Below, in pieces: positions 27,021 through 39,239 of a stretch of DNA of 64,000 nt. The DNA is from Omphiscola glabra. Its lineage: Eukaryota; Mollusca; Gastropoda; Lymnaeidae. The translations under genes were made by a program, and so were the position numbers. The notes under the pieces were generated by a model. The model made no database searches and was not told where the DNA came from. It saw nothing but the letters and a program-made list of their open reading frames with translations. Position 1 is the stretch's first letter. Every line of letters begins with the position of its first letter. The stretch lies in assembly GCA_964017045.1 (NCBI GenBank), contig OZ024801.1, positions 33,591,257 to 33,655,256 of the forward strand, given 5' to 3'.

Positions 27021-27814
27021 TATTGTGATAAATATATTTACTCTGTTGAATCATAGTAAAGGTTCATCCAGTATTGTAATTAGTATAATTCAAGCTCTTT
27101 AGGGATGTTGGTGTTAAATGAACAATAGAAAGCCTTCAAAATGGTCAAGTCAAGCTCAATGACTCCAACTACATTAGAGTAGAGAATCTTTAACCAAGTT
27201 AAAATAAGATTTTTTGGTACAGATCATTCATTCATAGTATTAGCCCCCGTGACAATAAATGTTGATCCCTCTAACTGTCAGATTCATTTGCTCTGTGACA
27301 TCAGCCCATTTTTAACGTTTCAATACGCAGCATAATGCTTGTCTAACATAACAAAATCCCATCCAAAGGAATTCACAGACTCTTACATGTATACATTTAC
27401 AGAATGAACATTGGATAAGGAATCAAATGGTATGAAAATGAATTATATTTAAGTATGTTGATAATGACCTTGACCTGTACCACTCAACTTCTGCATTCAG
27501 CCCACCCCAATCTCTATCTATTCGACTACATCATGTCATTTTAGATACTTGAAGAAATATCCTGTCAGAGAATGTCAAGGTCTTTTAGTGCTTCTGTTTA
27601 ATAATATATAATAAGGGGAAAAAAACATTAGGATCTCTTTGCATTAAAGTTAATCCAGCTTTTAAAATTACTTCATACACATACATAAATGAATGGTATC
27701 CAGGATTTGTCTTTTCTGTTAATTTCCACCCTTTCCCAAAAGAATTTGTTACCCTAAGACTAAGCTAAAGGCTACCGTTGCCATCACCTGGCATATCTTA
27801 GACATCATTGTTTT

Positions 27815-27876
27815 AATGTTAATCCATTTGAAATCATTGCGATAAAGAAAGTCTGTGTTGGCTTTTCAATCTAGGG
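27815..27876. repeat. Dispersed repeat R1, copy 2, left part
   Basis: Matches 10575-10635 (aataaagaaa-like core, then gtgttggcttttcaatctag). It stops where the hAT left end caggggtcacaaacttt begins. The remaining part of the copy is at 29490-29610. Confidence 0.6.
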
Positions 27877-29489
27877 CAGGGGTCACAAACTTTACTGTTA
27901 ATGCGGCCCGAGCATTTTCTCCATTCTCATATTTATAATGTGACCCTCTGCGGCAGTTTCAGATGAATCTCACCCACTAGCTAAATTCTGATTTTTACTT
28001 ATGAATACATTTGGAGGTTGATTATAAATGGTAAAAACCATTGTAAAATCGCACGAAATGTTTATATTTTATAGCATTTTATGAGACAAACATGGCGGCC
28101 AAAGTGCGGTTTTGAGAAAACACGCTTCGGATATTGTGTATACATATATAAAAAGTTTTAAAATGCACAACCATAATTGTGTAAATTGTAGCAATCTGAC
28201 ACAGTATCAAAGAATCCCAATTAAATTTGCCTCTATTGTGTACCAGTAACGAGTGAGGGAAATTCCGAGCCTGTCAGCTTGGTCACTTTCGCAATAGGGT
28301 TAGTCAAAAAGGCCTTTTCTACGATAAAAAAAAAACAAAATTCATTCTCCCTACAATAGCATCTTCCTTAACAATAATTCATAAATACTGCCTGCTCCTG
28401 CCTTCTGTTTAAACACATTTTAGTTTTAAAATCACCAGTGGGAATCGCCATATTTTTATTGTATGCTTTTTGGACTTTGTTTACCAGAAGCTCATTACTT
28501 TCATAGCATTTATTAGCAGACTATTTTTACTTTAGATCAAATGGAATTTTATTTTCTTAGGATATAATGCCATGAACAATGATATGCAATGTGACATACC
28601 ACCGAAACCATCATGGATATATATTTCATACGTCATACTTGTGTGGTTGGGGAAACGTCTTGAAAATGTTATTTGAGTTGAGAGCAGAAATCAGGCCCTC
28701 ATGAAGAAGAATCGGGTGGTTGTTCCTGTACTAAGTGATCCCAAATGGCTCATGGACTTGGCTTTTCTTGATGACATTACACATGAGCTGAATGTACTCA
28801 ACAAGAAGTTACAAGACCAAGGGCAGATTGTCAATGTTGCCTATGACATGTGTTATGGAAAGCCCATTTTACTCAGACACCTCTGCCATTTCCCAACATG
28901 CAAAGTACTCATGGACTTGGGCACACCATTCAGTAGTAAGTATACTGATGCCATTGCAAAGCTACAGGAGGAATTTGTCACAGGTTTGCAGACATCAACC
29001 TCAAATTTTTGCTGACCCTTTCTGATTCTCCTTCAATGTGGAAGATGCCCCCCTCCCCCTGGCACTTCAAATGGAGCTGATTAATCTTCAGTGCAATTCA
29101 GAACTCAAGGCCAAGTTCATGAGGAAAGTGAATGGAAAAACAGAAAAGCTTGGACAATTTATGAGAGACTTGCCCTTCAAGCGGATCATGTGCCTTTTTG
29201 AGAGTACCTATCTGTGTGAAAAGCTCTATTCCACTATGAAGTTTAACAAGTCAAATTTCAGGGCCAAACTTACTGATGAGCATCTTCAACCTATACTGAG
29301 GGTCTCAGTTGCTTCCTCACTTAAGCCAAATGTTGCTCAGCTGTGTAAGAAGAACCGCTGCCCAAGTCTCTGGCAATAAGGAGTAGGAGGAAGTAAGTGA
29401 AGCCTAATTCTTGAGAGCCTTTAATATTTTTATTTGTTATTAATAAAGGTTGAGCAGATTGTAACAGAAATGGAAATAGTAACCAAATT
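27877..29489 (+). mobile_element. hAT element relic, GTF2IRD2/ZBED-like family
   Basis: The left end caggggtcacaaactttact followed by atgcggcccgag is a typical hAT terminus. An interrupted transposase lies at 28661-29379. No matching right terminus (expected to end in ...gtgacccctg) is present. The flank repeats tctaggg on both sides (27870 and 29492) and repeat R1 resumes afterwards, so the element landed in R1 and lost its right end. The right boundary is inferred from that resumption. Confidence 0.65.
28661..29379 (+). pseudogene. hAT transposase C-terminal region (pseudogene)
   Basis: Pieces in different frames follow the order of GTF2IRD2/ZBED-type hAT transposases. They are MLFELRAEI before a frameshift at about 28720; SDPKWLMDLAFLDDITHELN with NVLNKKLQ; KLQEEF and an FADI-like step near 28985 with further shifts and a tga at about 29024; and finally LALQMELINLQCNSELKAKF. 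The C-terminal dimerisation region has FESTYLCEKLYSTMKFNKSN, LTDEHLQPILRVS and LKPNVAQLCKKNRCPS. The N-terminal BED-like finger and catalytic first half are absent, and at least three frameshifts or stops break the rest. It cannot encode an active transposase. Confidence 0.85.
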
Positions 29490-29610
29490 TCTAGGGTAAA
29501 TCCCCATTAACCAACATACATAAGTTTGTTTGTATTTTTAATGTGGATTTTCCAAGTGGCTATGACAACCCAGAGAGGGCTGTTATGACAGTTATAGGGT
29601 TAAATCTACA
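29490..29610. repeat. Dispersed repeat R1, copy 2, right part
   Basis: ccccattaaccaacatacat (29502) and ttatgacagttatagggtta (29581) match 10792-10812 and 10885-10905. About 150 bp present in copy 1 are missing between the halves, probably lost with the right end of the hAT element. Confidence 0.65.
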
Positions 29611-31760
29611 TCATGTCCCAATTTTATAACAACACCTGTACTAAAGTTTAGCCATAAGGCACTAGTACTAATTTTTCTCTCAGACAAATGCCTTGATTGT
29701 CATCAAACATCCTTCGGCATCCAAGGAATTAACCAAAAACTGACTCATCTCTAGGACCACAAGGAAGCAGACTTATCTGTTTCATCAAGGAGCAAATTAT
29801 TAACTATGCACAAGTTTTTTACACATACTTGTATTAAAAAACTTACCCCCATAATATCAGTTGCCACATGCTTAGAGTTAGAGCATTAACAATATGCAGG
29901 AAAAAAGTTAAATAAAAATTAATTTGAATTTAAAACCAAATTCTAAACTTTCTAGATCAGCAAAGAGATCCATCAGAAAATAGGTGGAACAGATCGTATA
30001 ATCACGTCAATTCATTTGGTAGAATCATTTGATCATCACATGAATCTCATAAATATTTCCCAGGACTTTGTACATAATCGTTAACATTATACAATAAGAA
30101 AAAATTAAGCATACTGCCGGTACTCTTAGCAGCGCAAAATTTAAAAGTTTACTTGCTTCCTAAATGGATGAACCATAACTTATAAATGAAATTAGCTTAC
30201 TTTTGAGTCTCATTTTAGTCAAACCATGAGTTTTTAAACTTGATCAATCAATAACATTTTTCTCATAAATGGACAGATATGATGCATTGAATAGAAATTT
30301 AAATGTAATTAGAGATATAGCATAGGTTAATTATACCAGTTGTAGTATTACAGATTCTTGTATTTATTTTAATCAAGTGAAATAGTTACCATTTATCTTG
30401 ACAAAGTTAATGAGTTTACAGTCTTATAGCCTAATTTTTCCTGTTCTGGTGGAAAAAGTTATGGATAGAACTTTTTTTAAAAACTCTATGCACCATGTGG
30501 ATATTAAGCGTTAAAGACTTACGGCACATTGTAAATGTATAGAAAAGTTTAAGTGGGTCAGGCAGGGGTGGGTTAAATTTATTTCTAAAGCCAAGTATAA
30601 GTACCCAACTGGATTATAATGGCTAAATATTATGTGCTGCAGGGGTTTAAATGGGTTCAACTCAAAACTAGATGCATAAGTCGTAGAAAATTGAAATTTA
30701 ATAGAATGTTTGTACTGTCATTTAGAAATAACTTTACAATAGAATCAATTATTATTAAAAATTACTGATGTCTTGTGTGATCTTAGGTCCTGGTTAAATC
30801 AGAATAAACAATCATCAATTTTGTCAGAGAGATTCCCATGTTTGTTAACATCATCACATTTAACCAAGACGTGTACATTAAAAAACATCACTGAACTAGA
30901 AAAACTATACACACCTGAACAGTTTCCATAACATATACTGGTATGTGCCTTTTACATCACAAGACCCTTAAGGGATTTCCTTCTGCATTCATCTGTAACA
31001 ACTGTATACACTGTAAAATAGACACAAAAATTTCAACATAAGGAAATTCCTATAATGATTAATACATGCATCAATTGCGTTATTGTGCATTTGCTGTCTA
31101 TCACAAAAATTCAGCTTTTGCATTCAGCATAAACTTTATTTGGGTAAATGGAGAAAAATTGCATCGAGTTAACACTTGACACATTTCTAGACTGGAAAGT
31201 AATTATTAATATACTTTTAATTAAGTGTCATATATTTTAATCGTCTAGAAAAAAAGACAAATTAAGGGCAATATTCCTGTGAGAGTTATATTAAACGGAG
31301 CATGAAATGAAACCTGAAACCCCCCACCCCCTCCAAGGCCATAACCTGCTCACCAGCGTTGTTAATTGGCCCGTCTGGCCAGTGGACGGGTACCGGTAAC
31401 AATGAAAAGGACAGGATATCCATGAAAAAATTTGGCAAAACTGAACTGCTCAACGAAGATGAAATGATGCACACCCAAATGAGATTTTAAAAGTACACAA
31501 GTCTACTATACCATATCAGATAGGGGCGAAAATTTTCAGTCAAATGATATTATGGTTAAAAGATATTGGATATCATCATCTATGGCTCAGCACAATTTTA
31601 CAAAAAACTGAATAAAAAAAAAACAAAGGCTGTCTAATTTTCCTTAGGGTTAGGTGTGTTGAAATGTTCCATAAATGGGGAAGTAAACTTCAGACTCAAA
31701 CATAAGAGAAATAAAGTAACTTATCATTTCAAGTTGGCTGTACAACATGTTTTTTGAAAA
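29611..31760. other. AT-rich intergenic sequence
   Basis: No exon, RNA or repeat could be supported. A short GC-rich patch at 31315-31400 (ccccccaccccctccaagg and taccggta) is the only compositional break. Confidence 0.6.
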
Positions 31761-31768
31761 TCTAGTAC

Positions 31769-32629
31769 AACGGTGGCCAACACGGCTCTTCTGTGTTCAC
31801 ATTGCGGCTCGCGAAAAATTTATGAAATTAAAACTTTTCGTTTGAAATATATAATATCAAAAATAAATGAAAGTTTAAAAAAAAAAATCTTGACTGAATC
31901 AAAGGGTTGAAAATAATTTGGGATTGATTTAAATCTGAAAAGTTGAAGGGAGCGATTGGTTTCTGATTTGTTGGTGATGTGAACTGTTAAATTTCTGGTT
32001 CCGGTAAAAATCCGCATTTCAAAGTATTGACCATTACTGTTAGTCCTACTAAAGTTAGTAACTTATTACTTATTGGTTTAAATCAAATATGGCAACAAGT
32101 TGCAGGGAACAAAAATATAAAGAAGAAAATAGAAGTTTTCTACCAGAATGGGAAGAGGACTTTGCATTTATCGATAAGGACGGTAGGCCAGTTTGCCTCA
32201 TCTGCCAAACACCGCTAGCAAATTACAAACTACTAGCTACCAACCAGATTGAAAGAAACTTGCTAGTTCAAAGGCTTCTCAGCAGAATCATAACAATTAA
32301 TGTTCACTATAATTATGAGTATATATGCAGTGTGTTTCTATTTATAAATTTTACATATTTAAATATTTGTTAATTGTGTAACTGTAACGCATATATTTCT
32401 TCAATTGTGTAACTGTAACGCATATATTTCTTCAACATACGGTTAGGGTTAAAACAATTGAAATGTTTAAATCGTTAAATTTGAATAAAAAGTAATTTTT
32501 TTAAATAAATCACAAAAGGAATTTTTCATTGCGAGTGGGGTCGTGACCCATAGTGCTTCAATGCGGCTCTCAACAATTTTTTTTATTTTAAAAATGGCTC
32601 TCAGTTACTACAGGTCTGGCCACCCCTGA
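31769..32629 (+). mobile_element. Internally deleted hAT element with 8-bp target duplication
   Basis: The element is flanked by tctagtac at 31761-31768 and 32630-32637, the 8-bp target duplication expected of hAT. The left end reads aacggtggccaacacggctc; the right end reads ggtctggccacccctga, and its reverse complement shares ggtggcca with the left. Subterminal attgcggctcgcg is like that of the 27.9 kb element. Only the first transposase segment remains (32089-32373). At 32372-32435 a 31-bp segment (aattgtgtaactgtaacgca) is duplicated in tandem. Confidence 0.88.
32089..32373 (+). pseudogene. hAT transposase N-terminal fragment
   Basis: Begins MATSCREQKYKEENRSFLPE and continues EWEEDFAFIDKDGRPVCLIC. 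This is the N-terminal segment of GTF2IRD2/ZBED-like hAT transposases, with the first CxxC of the zinc finger in VCLIC. After about 55 residues homology fades (NQIERNLLVQ) and the frame ends without the catalytic domain. It lies inside a target-duplication-flanked element, so it is a transposon remnant and not a host gene. Confidence 0.8.
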
Positions 32630-32742
32630 TCTAGTACCATAAAAGTGACAACATAAAACTTGATAAAAAGGTCAAGGCTAGTCGTTCAGTATTTACCTAG
32701 CCTGTTGCTGCTAGCTTTAGAAGTATGAAGTGTAGTCATCCA

Positions 32743-32833
32743 TCAGTCACAAAACAGGTTTTGACCTAGTAACTCTGGAGTTTTTGCAGACATATTCTCA
32801 AATAATTGATCACTCATGAATTTTTCATCATCA
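32743..32833 (-). CDS. Candidate terminal coding exon of an unrecognised gene
   Basis: The minus strand has a very strong acceptor before 32833: a long pyrimidine tract (tttttctctttttcctgctc) ending tttcag. The frame entered after one base reads DDEKFMSDQLFENMSAKTPE for 29 codons to a tga at 32743-32745. Its length and composition fit a last coding exon. The entry phase does not match the candidate exon at 34505-34581 directly, so an intervening exon or a separate gene would be needed. Product unknown. Confidence 0.35.
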
Positions 32834-33854
32834 CTGAAAAGAGCAGGAAAAAGAGAAAAATCATTGAATAAGTGATAATTTCCTTAAGATATATTTTACC
32901 TATTCATAACCTAACCATCATAAAAATGGTCACTAATGACAATGTGCTATTAAAAGAAAAAATAAATTTACATTTTTGAATACAGCTTCTAATAATTAGA
33001 CCTCTTTCAGAGCTGATAAATAATCATAATGTCATTTGTCCCTATCTTGAAGTTCATCATAAAGAAGTCTGCAGGTAATTACAGATCCTTAGCTATCTTT
33101 ATTCAAGGTAAAATATGATGTAAGTCTCCTCCCTCCAGGCCATATTATTACAGGCTATATTTTTTCACAAACTGTTTTCAGTCATTATTGAGTACTATTC
33201 TTATTACTACCTCTTCAACCCGGATATTTTGATATAATGCAGTCATGGCATAGCTCCTAAAATCTATATTCATTTGTATATTAATGCTTTTAAGCATGCA
33301 GAAAAAACATGTACTCTTGTTGTTTCTTGTACAACACAATCACTTATCCATTTCTATTCAACTTCAACACCATAAGAGCTTCAATAATTTTTGAAAAAAA
33401 AAACCCAGGTTTTTTTAAAAATCCTTCAGTTTTTTACCATGGAATATTGTAAAAGCCAGAATTATCTGATTTAATGGACTCCATATAGCATGGTTCACCC
33501 TACTTGCAGATTTTAGGGCTTCATTAGAAACATTTCCAGTGTGTGAGGGAGTTAAAATTAAATGACAAGGTATGTTAAGCTTGAATTAATAGACAGGACA
33601 ATGCTATTTGAAAATTTCAGCTAAGAGCCTTTTTCAGCAAACAAGACAAATAGAAGTAAGACAAATAACAGAGCACAGTAAAAAAACTTTAGAGATTTCC
33701 TTTGTTGTTGCCGAAAGTAGGCTTACAGGAAGTGAAAGAAACTAACTATTGGCATTGTGAAAAAGAAGGTAGAGAATCTTAACGGATCAAAATATTTAGT
33801 TAGGAAAACATAAAATCTAAGAAATAAGAAGAAATTCAGGGAAATTGAGAAACA
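32834..33854. other. AT-rich intergenic or intronic sequence
   Basis: Nothing coding or repetitive was recognised. If the minus-strand exons on either side belong to one gene, this would be intron. Confidence 0.5.
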
Positions 33855-33855
33855 T

Positions 33856-34098
33856 TAGTAGGATAGTATCTGATTCATACCATGTGGAGATATGGTGCCA
33901 AAAACTCTCTCTGGTGTGTTTGTGCAAGAAATTAGTGCCGTAATGGATGCATCTAATACACCTTTATGTTGCTTTCTGTTGAAATGTGAAGAGACTGGGT
34001 AAAATAACCCAAAGATGTTCTGTGAACCTATCTGCCAATCTTCTCCCAGTTTCACCTATATAACTAGAATGACATCTACGGCACACTATCGGGACTAT
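33856..34098 (-). pseudogene. GIY-YIG endonuclease domain relic
   Basis: Minus-strand translation gives VPIVCRRCHSSYIGETGRRL followed by ADRFTEHL, the conserved block of GIY-YIG domains (Y-I-G-E-T, Arg, E-H). After a frameshift near 34005 a second frame continues PVSSHFNRKQHKGVLDASIT, the usual next block. Such domains occur in Penelope-like retroelements and in stand-alone repetitive ORFs; no reverse transcriptase was found next to it. Frameshifted and incomplete. Confidence 0.72.
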
Positions 34099-34504
34099 CG
34101 CATATGTCTGATTATGACTAATGCATGTGAAACCTTCTATTTCATTTAAACAATTTGAATGCAGTCCATCAATTATTATCTTTTGTTAAAATTAACCCTT
34201 TTCCAGGTGTTATAAATTAACAAAAAAAAGTTATCACTTTCTCAATGCTAACTAATAAAGATTGATCTATCCTTATCTAAATTTGAGATGATCACAAGAA
34301 AGTAAAAATGTAAAAAGCATGAATAAAAAAAAACAGGTCTAGTTCATAAAATACAAATTGTGTCTCAGAGCCTATTGACATCAGATAAGCTCAGTGAGAG
34401 AGTTCAAAATCTCATCATCGACATCGCATATATTTTAATTATTAAAACTATACCATCCAAATTCTTAATAAATACATAATGTACCATATATGTTTATAAC
34501 TTAC

Positions 34505-34581
34505 AGCATATTTTGCATAAGGCTTTATAGGAGGAGGTAACGGCTCCTGTTATAGCAGCACATCTTTCAACTGACAGCGCT
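34505..34581 (-). CDS. Candidate internal exon of an unrecognised gene
   Basis: A 77-bp minus-strand segment lies between an acceptor (tttcctctaatttcag before 34581) and a consensus donor (gct then gtaagtt). Only one frame is open. It is entered after one base and reads ALSVERCAAITGAVTSSYKA with LCKIC, leaving one base over. Two of three frames have stops, so the open frame is mildly informative. It could join the frame of 26050-26161 that starts with two bases. Product not recognised. Confidence 0.4.
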
Positions 34582-37099
34582 CTGAAATTAGAGGAAAAAT
34601 AATAAATAAAACATGCACAAAAATGGAATTAAGTGATAGGAACTGCATTATTTATATAAAATAGTATTGTGTCAGCTTGAATTTTCAATGCTGTGCTATA
34701 ATGCAACAACATGTTGGTGTCAAGCTTTTGCTATAATATATGCTCTCACTGACACTGCATGAAATTATGAAACATCACAAGAGAGGGAAACAAAATCTGG
34801 GTATTAATACTCCTTGCTTGAGGTAACATAAACAGACCAAACATTTATGTCCATAAGCGATAGTATGTGCAGGTGACGTGTGAACAGGTCCTCCCGCTAG
34901 TGTGAACAGGTCCTCCCGCTAGTGTGAACCTGTCCTCCTGAGTAATAACAATCAACAGAATCCCTTACAGATATTTTATAGATCGCGCGCTATAATAATT
35001 TGGTTGATACCTTTCACTAGTTTCTCAAACTTACTTGGTACTTTGTGATCTTGTACAAGTGTCAGTTTCACGCAATCCTAGCGTTGATATGAGTTTATTT
35101 TAGGACTAGTTTTTTTGTTGTGAAAACGTCAAGTGTAGTTATTCAAGTGTTTTCAAAAAATGGACTAATTTTTACTAAACACTTAGATCGAAAATAAAAT
35201 ATCCACTACAATGTTTAATAACCTGACTAACATTACTAGCAATGCAAACAAATTGCTGTCAGCAACTCATTCAAATGACACTAAAGTCATTAAACTGCAA
35301 TGATATAAATCTCATAACATAGGAACATAGGCAGCAATACATACACTGCAGGTCTTATTACAGGTTGGGTCATGACAACCAAGATGGTGGTGGTTGGAAA
35401 TAAGTGGCACAGATTGAGTAAATTTACACAATTTTCTAATTAGAAAAAAATCCCAATAAATTGTGAATTGAACAAGCAAGATATCAACTTTACATTAAAG
35501 TAATTAGAAGATGTAGTATTTAGTATTACCGCAATAATCGACTATAAAAGGTCTAACAATGAATGATACCTCTTTAAATAAAAATGGAGGTTGCCATTTT
35601 GACAACAAAATTAAGATTGCTGGCGTTCATAGTCGAAAGTCACTAGAATATGTTTTGTATGAATCTCAGATTATGGTTCTTGACATCAATAATGCTTTAT
35701 GGAGGTACTTCGGTAAATCAAGGGAGACTACTAAAAAATTTGTGTGGGAAATGGGAGTCGGCGCACAAAAATCTGATTTTTAACTTTTTTTTTTAGAGGA
35801 CATCTTGGCCTACAATTTAGTCGATTTCTTTTTCATTTACAGTCAACTCTGAGAAAATCTTTGGTGAATATAAGGATACTTTTATCAAATTTAAGTCGAA
35901 GTTAAAAATATGTCATTTTCATATATATATTATGCATCTCTGGTATATATTGATCTACCAGTGTGCCCCTTTTCAAAACGCTATGTCTTTTACGAGAGAT
36001 GCCACGGTTCTACAAGTGAGCAGTATACTCAGTAGGTCGCTCTACCCAAATTTGCTAGGATGTGACCACGCCCCCCTTTTAATGGCAGAAGATGCTGATA
36101 TGTGAGAAATATTAAATTATTATCACTATTTACATACCTCAAATTATATGGATAACGTATTGTTTAGAGTGCACTTGGAAGGCATTTAAACAAGAAAATC
36201 CTAATTTGAGGTTTAAAAACCTGGTGGAGTCAATATTAATATTATAAATGATCATAATTTGCAGTGTGCAAAACTTGTATTGGGCAACCATTCACAGCCA
36301 CTTGCATAATGGCTATACCATAGTACTAATTAGTACTATCTCAGAGTTTCAAAAGAGTTTGCAGTTTGCAAAAACTATTAAACCATTGGTCAGGGAAAGC
36401 TTTAATTAATTAGTCAAGTGCCAAAGTTGAAAGTTCAAAATAAGTCGCCCCTAAACAGTATTTTAGTAATAAGGGGATGCGTTGCCTTATACTTAACTTA
36501 TATAGACTATATTGTTTATACCAGTATAATGGATGCCGTAGAGTTGGTAGACAGTAGAGCCAAATATTGATATATATTTATATTATTACATTTTCTGACT
36601 GATATGCATAGTCCATAGTTAGATTTAGATAAGTTACTATTTATTTATAATCACATGGCTCACAACATTATTTAAATTATCGGGTACTTTTTAATACAGC
36701 ATTAATTCTGAAAATAAAATTTGTTTAAAATTATCCTTAAAACAAGAGTTATTGCACATGACGCTATCAGCGGAATGGGGTCACAAAATGTGGAGGTGTA
36801 GTCCATGACGACCATAGCCATAGTAAAATATACCAAACAAACTAGAACTTTAAGAAAAAGTAGTAGCTCAAAAAGTACTAAATAAAGTTAAAGCTAGAAA
36901 GATGATTTTGGTTTGATTTTTTTTCTTTGAAATTCGCTCTATACTATATAATATAACCTTAATAATTTTAAATTTCTTTAATTATTCTAACTCTGTGAAG
37001 AGCAGGAATGCTTTCCACAATAAAGTACACACTTGGGGTCTCCAAATATTAAACTTATGTGTATGTGGATTGTTGTGCCAGAGTGACATCACAAGACTT
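34582..37099. other. Intergenic sequence
   Basis: At 34878-34940 gtgtgaacaggtcctcccgc is repeated three times with a 22-bp period. A 74-codon plus-strand frame at 35559-35783 (MNDTSLNKNGGCHFDNKIKI) is AT-rich and unassigned. Nothing else is supported. Confidence 0.55.
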
Positions 37100-37103
37100 G
37101 TTG

Positions 37104-37306
37104 GTAAATGCGAAGCAACTTGTGTGCAGTCACCCGTAAAATTAAGAATAAAACGTTTAAAAATAATGAAAAAAATTTCCTAAATGTATCCCTAAACCTA
37201 ACCTGAACCTTAAATCTATCCCTAAACTTAACCTGAACCCTAAAGTCATTAGCAACATAGTCATAGTCATAAATGATAATAATAAAACAGCAACTTAACT
37301 AGGTAC
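37104..37306 (-). repeat. Dispersed repeat R2, copy 2 (inverted)
   Basis: Reverse complement of the 17722-17911 repeat: ggtaaatgcgaagcaac, then aaattaagaataaaacgttt, then cctaaacctaacctgaacct and aacctgaaccctaaagtcat. The internal cctaaac/cctgaac block is present in two copies here. Confidence 0.8.
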
Positions 37307-37319
37307 TCCAATATTGCGC

Positions 37320-37544
37320 TGAGCGGGCAAAAAAAAACGCTGGCTTCGCGCGGTACATTTCTGTGACGAGCCGTGAACGGCGGGTTTCGGTATATGTCGG
37401 GCTTTGTTGTTCCTAAGCGTCATTTTCTAAAAATAAATAAGTTTCAGTCTTAAACTCTATTCGCTGAAGAATTCCGGTCACGATGATATAAATGCTGTGT
37501 CATTCTGACCGGTCTCAGACGAACAGTTGGAGCACATACTGTGG
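37320..37544 (+). promoter_or_regulatory. CpG-rich stretch with a possible 5' noncoding exon
   Basis: After long AT-rich DNA, 37325-37400 is CpG-rich (ggcttcgcgcggtacatttc, gacgagccgtgaacggcg). Downstream, gaccggtctcagacgaacag leads to a consensus donor at 37545 (gtgg then gtaagtt). This would suit a transcription start and untranslated first exon on the plus strand, perhaps for the short gene at 39.2-41.1 kb. No core promoter motif was identified. Confidence 0.3.
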
Positions 37545-38651
37545 GTAAGTTAAAACTTGTGTTGGTTTTTTTGTTTAGCATATGGGCGAAATAAAAACTC
37601 TAATGGGAGATAGCTTGATCCCTTTAACATTGAAAGGATTTATAGTTAACATTACTGGCTGTTACTAGAATTTATAATACCGTACGGAAAAAAAAAATCC
37701 ACATGTTATGGAAAAACGGCGGCCATCTTTTTTTACATAATTTTTTTGACCTGAGGGAGGTGAAATTATTTGAAAATAAGACGTTTTAAATAAAACATTT
37801 CTAAATCATTAAAACATCGGATTAAACAAATGTTTTTGATTCTAATATGACTAAACAATATAAATGTATGCACATAAATAATAATTTGTTTTAAATTAAT
37901 TGTTTGTATAATTATTCTTTATAAAATAAGAAATTGATTAATTTGCAAATAAGAATTCCTCTTCTTCAACAATAACAATGATTACAATGTATTAATAAGC
38001 TGTTTTTATTAGATAAACTAGACTACTAGTACTAGTTATAAGGGTGTTTTGATAGACCTATATTCATACTAGAGTTAAATTAATGAAATAAAAAAATTTA
38101 ATACTAGGGAATTTATTGTATTTGCGTGATTTAAATTTAATTGCAAACAACCTTTTTTTTTCAGTCTAGCCCTAGTTATTACTTATTTACTACTCTATTA
38201 TTATTAGATAAACTAAGACTACTAGTTATAAGGGTGTATAAATAGACCTACATTCATACTATAATTAAATTAAATATATTTTAACAGTGGGGACAATCCT
38301 TTAATTTATTTTGTCTACTTAGGGTGATTTTTGTTTAAAAACCAATTTATAATTGCAATGTCATTCGCTTATACTTATACTTAAGAATTTTCCTTTGTTT
38401 TTTCAATAGATTGCACACATGGGGAAATGCATTACAACCTGGAGGAGACCAATAAGATAAACAACCCAATTTGATGTTGACAATGAAGTTGTTTTAATCT
38501 ACCAATCGATGAGAATGAAGTGTTGCTGCTAGAGCTCCGGAGCACGAACCACGTCCACGATTTTTCAAGACAGTTGTTGCTCTGTCTTTAGGATATGTTA
38601 AGACCACAGTTAAATTGTTTTGTAAGTTGGTATTATTTGACATAGAACAGA

Positions 38652-38757
38652 ACATGAAGAAATAACATTGTCAAATTTAGTTTCTGATGTTCTAATGGGA
38701 GATTTTCATTTGGTTAATTTGTGTTTTGATTGAAATTAGGTAGTCCAAACTGAAGAA
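38652..38757. repeat. Dispersed repeat R3, copy without MITE
   Basis: ttagtttctgatgttctaat and gggagattttcatttggtta correspond to 41570-41600 plus 41781-41860, where a 180-bp MITE splits the sequence. Continues with gtgttttgattgaaattagg and tagtccaaactgaag. Confidence 0.75.
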
Positions 38758-39239
38758 AAAATGCTTTTTGGGGTCATTTTTTCATAATTTAAAAAAAAAA
38801 ATTAAAATACTTCTGGCAGCGTTACACCAATAAAATTTATATGTCAGTAAAGTTTAAGTCTTTATCTGTCAAAATATGTTACTTCTGTGTCTTTAACTTG
38901 TGTCTGAAAGTGGTTTTTTTGTGTTTGAAAAGTATCAGTTTTGACAAATTTTACGGCGCTTTCGCGAGTGCCGATCTACCCCATGGTGTTTCAAACGCTC
39001 GCGGCTTCGCGCCTATTCAAGTTAGTGACTTAATGCTACCACCACGCGAAAGAGCAGATCCTGGCCTTTTATTCTATGTATAGAAAGTATATATACCTCG
39101 GTTATTTTCTTTTTAAAATGCAGTTTGAAAACTTTAATTGAAGAAAAATAGTTGAAAATAATGGACCTATAGTACTTTCTTCACACCGATGGAAAGTTCA
39201 TTTTAATAACAAATTAGTGTTGTAAAATCAAATGAGTGG

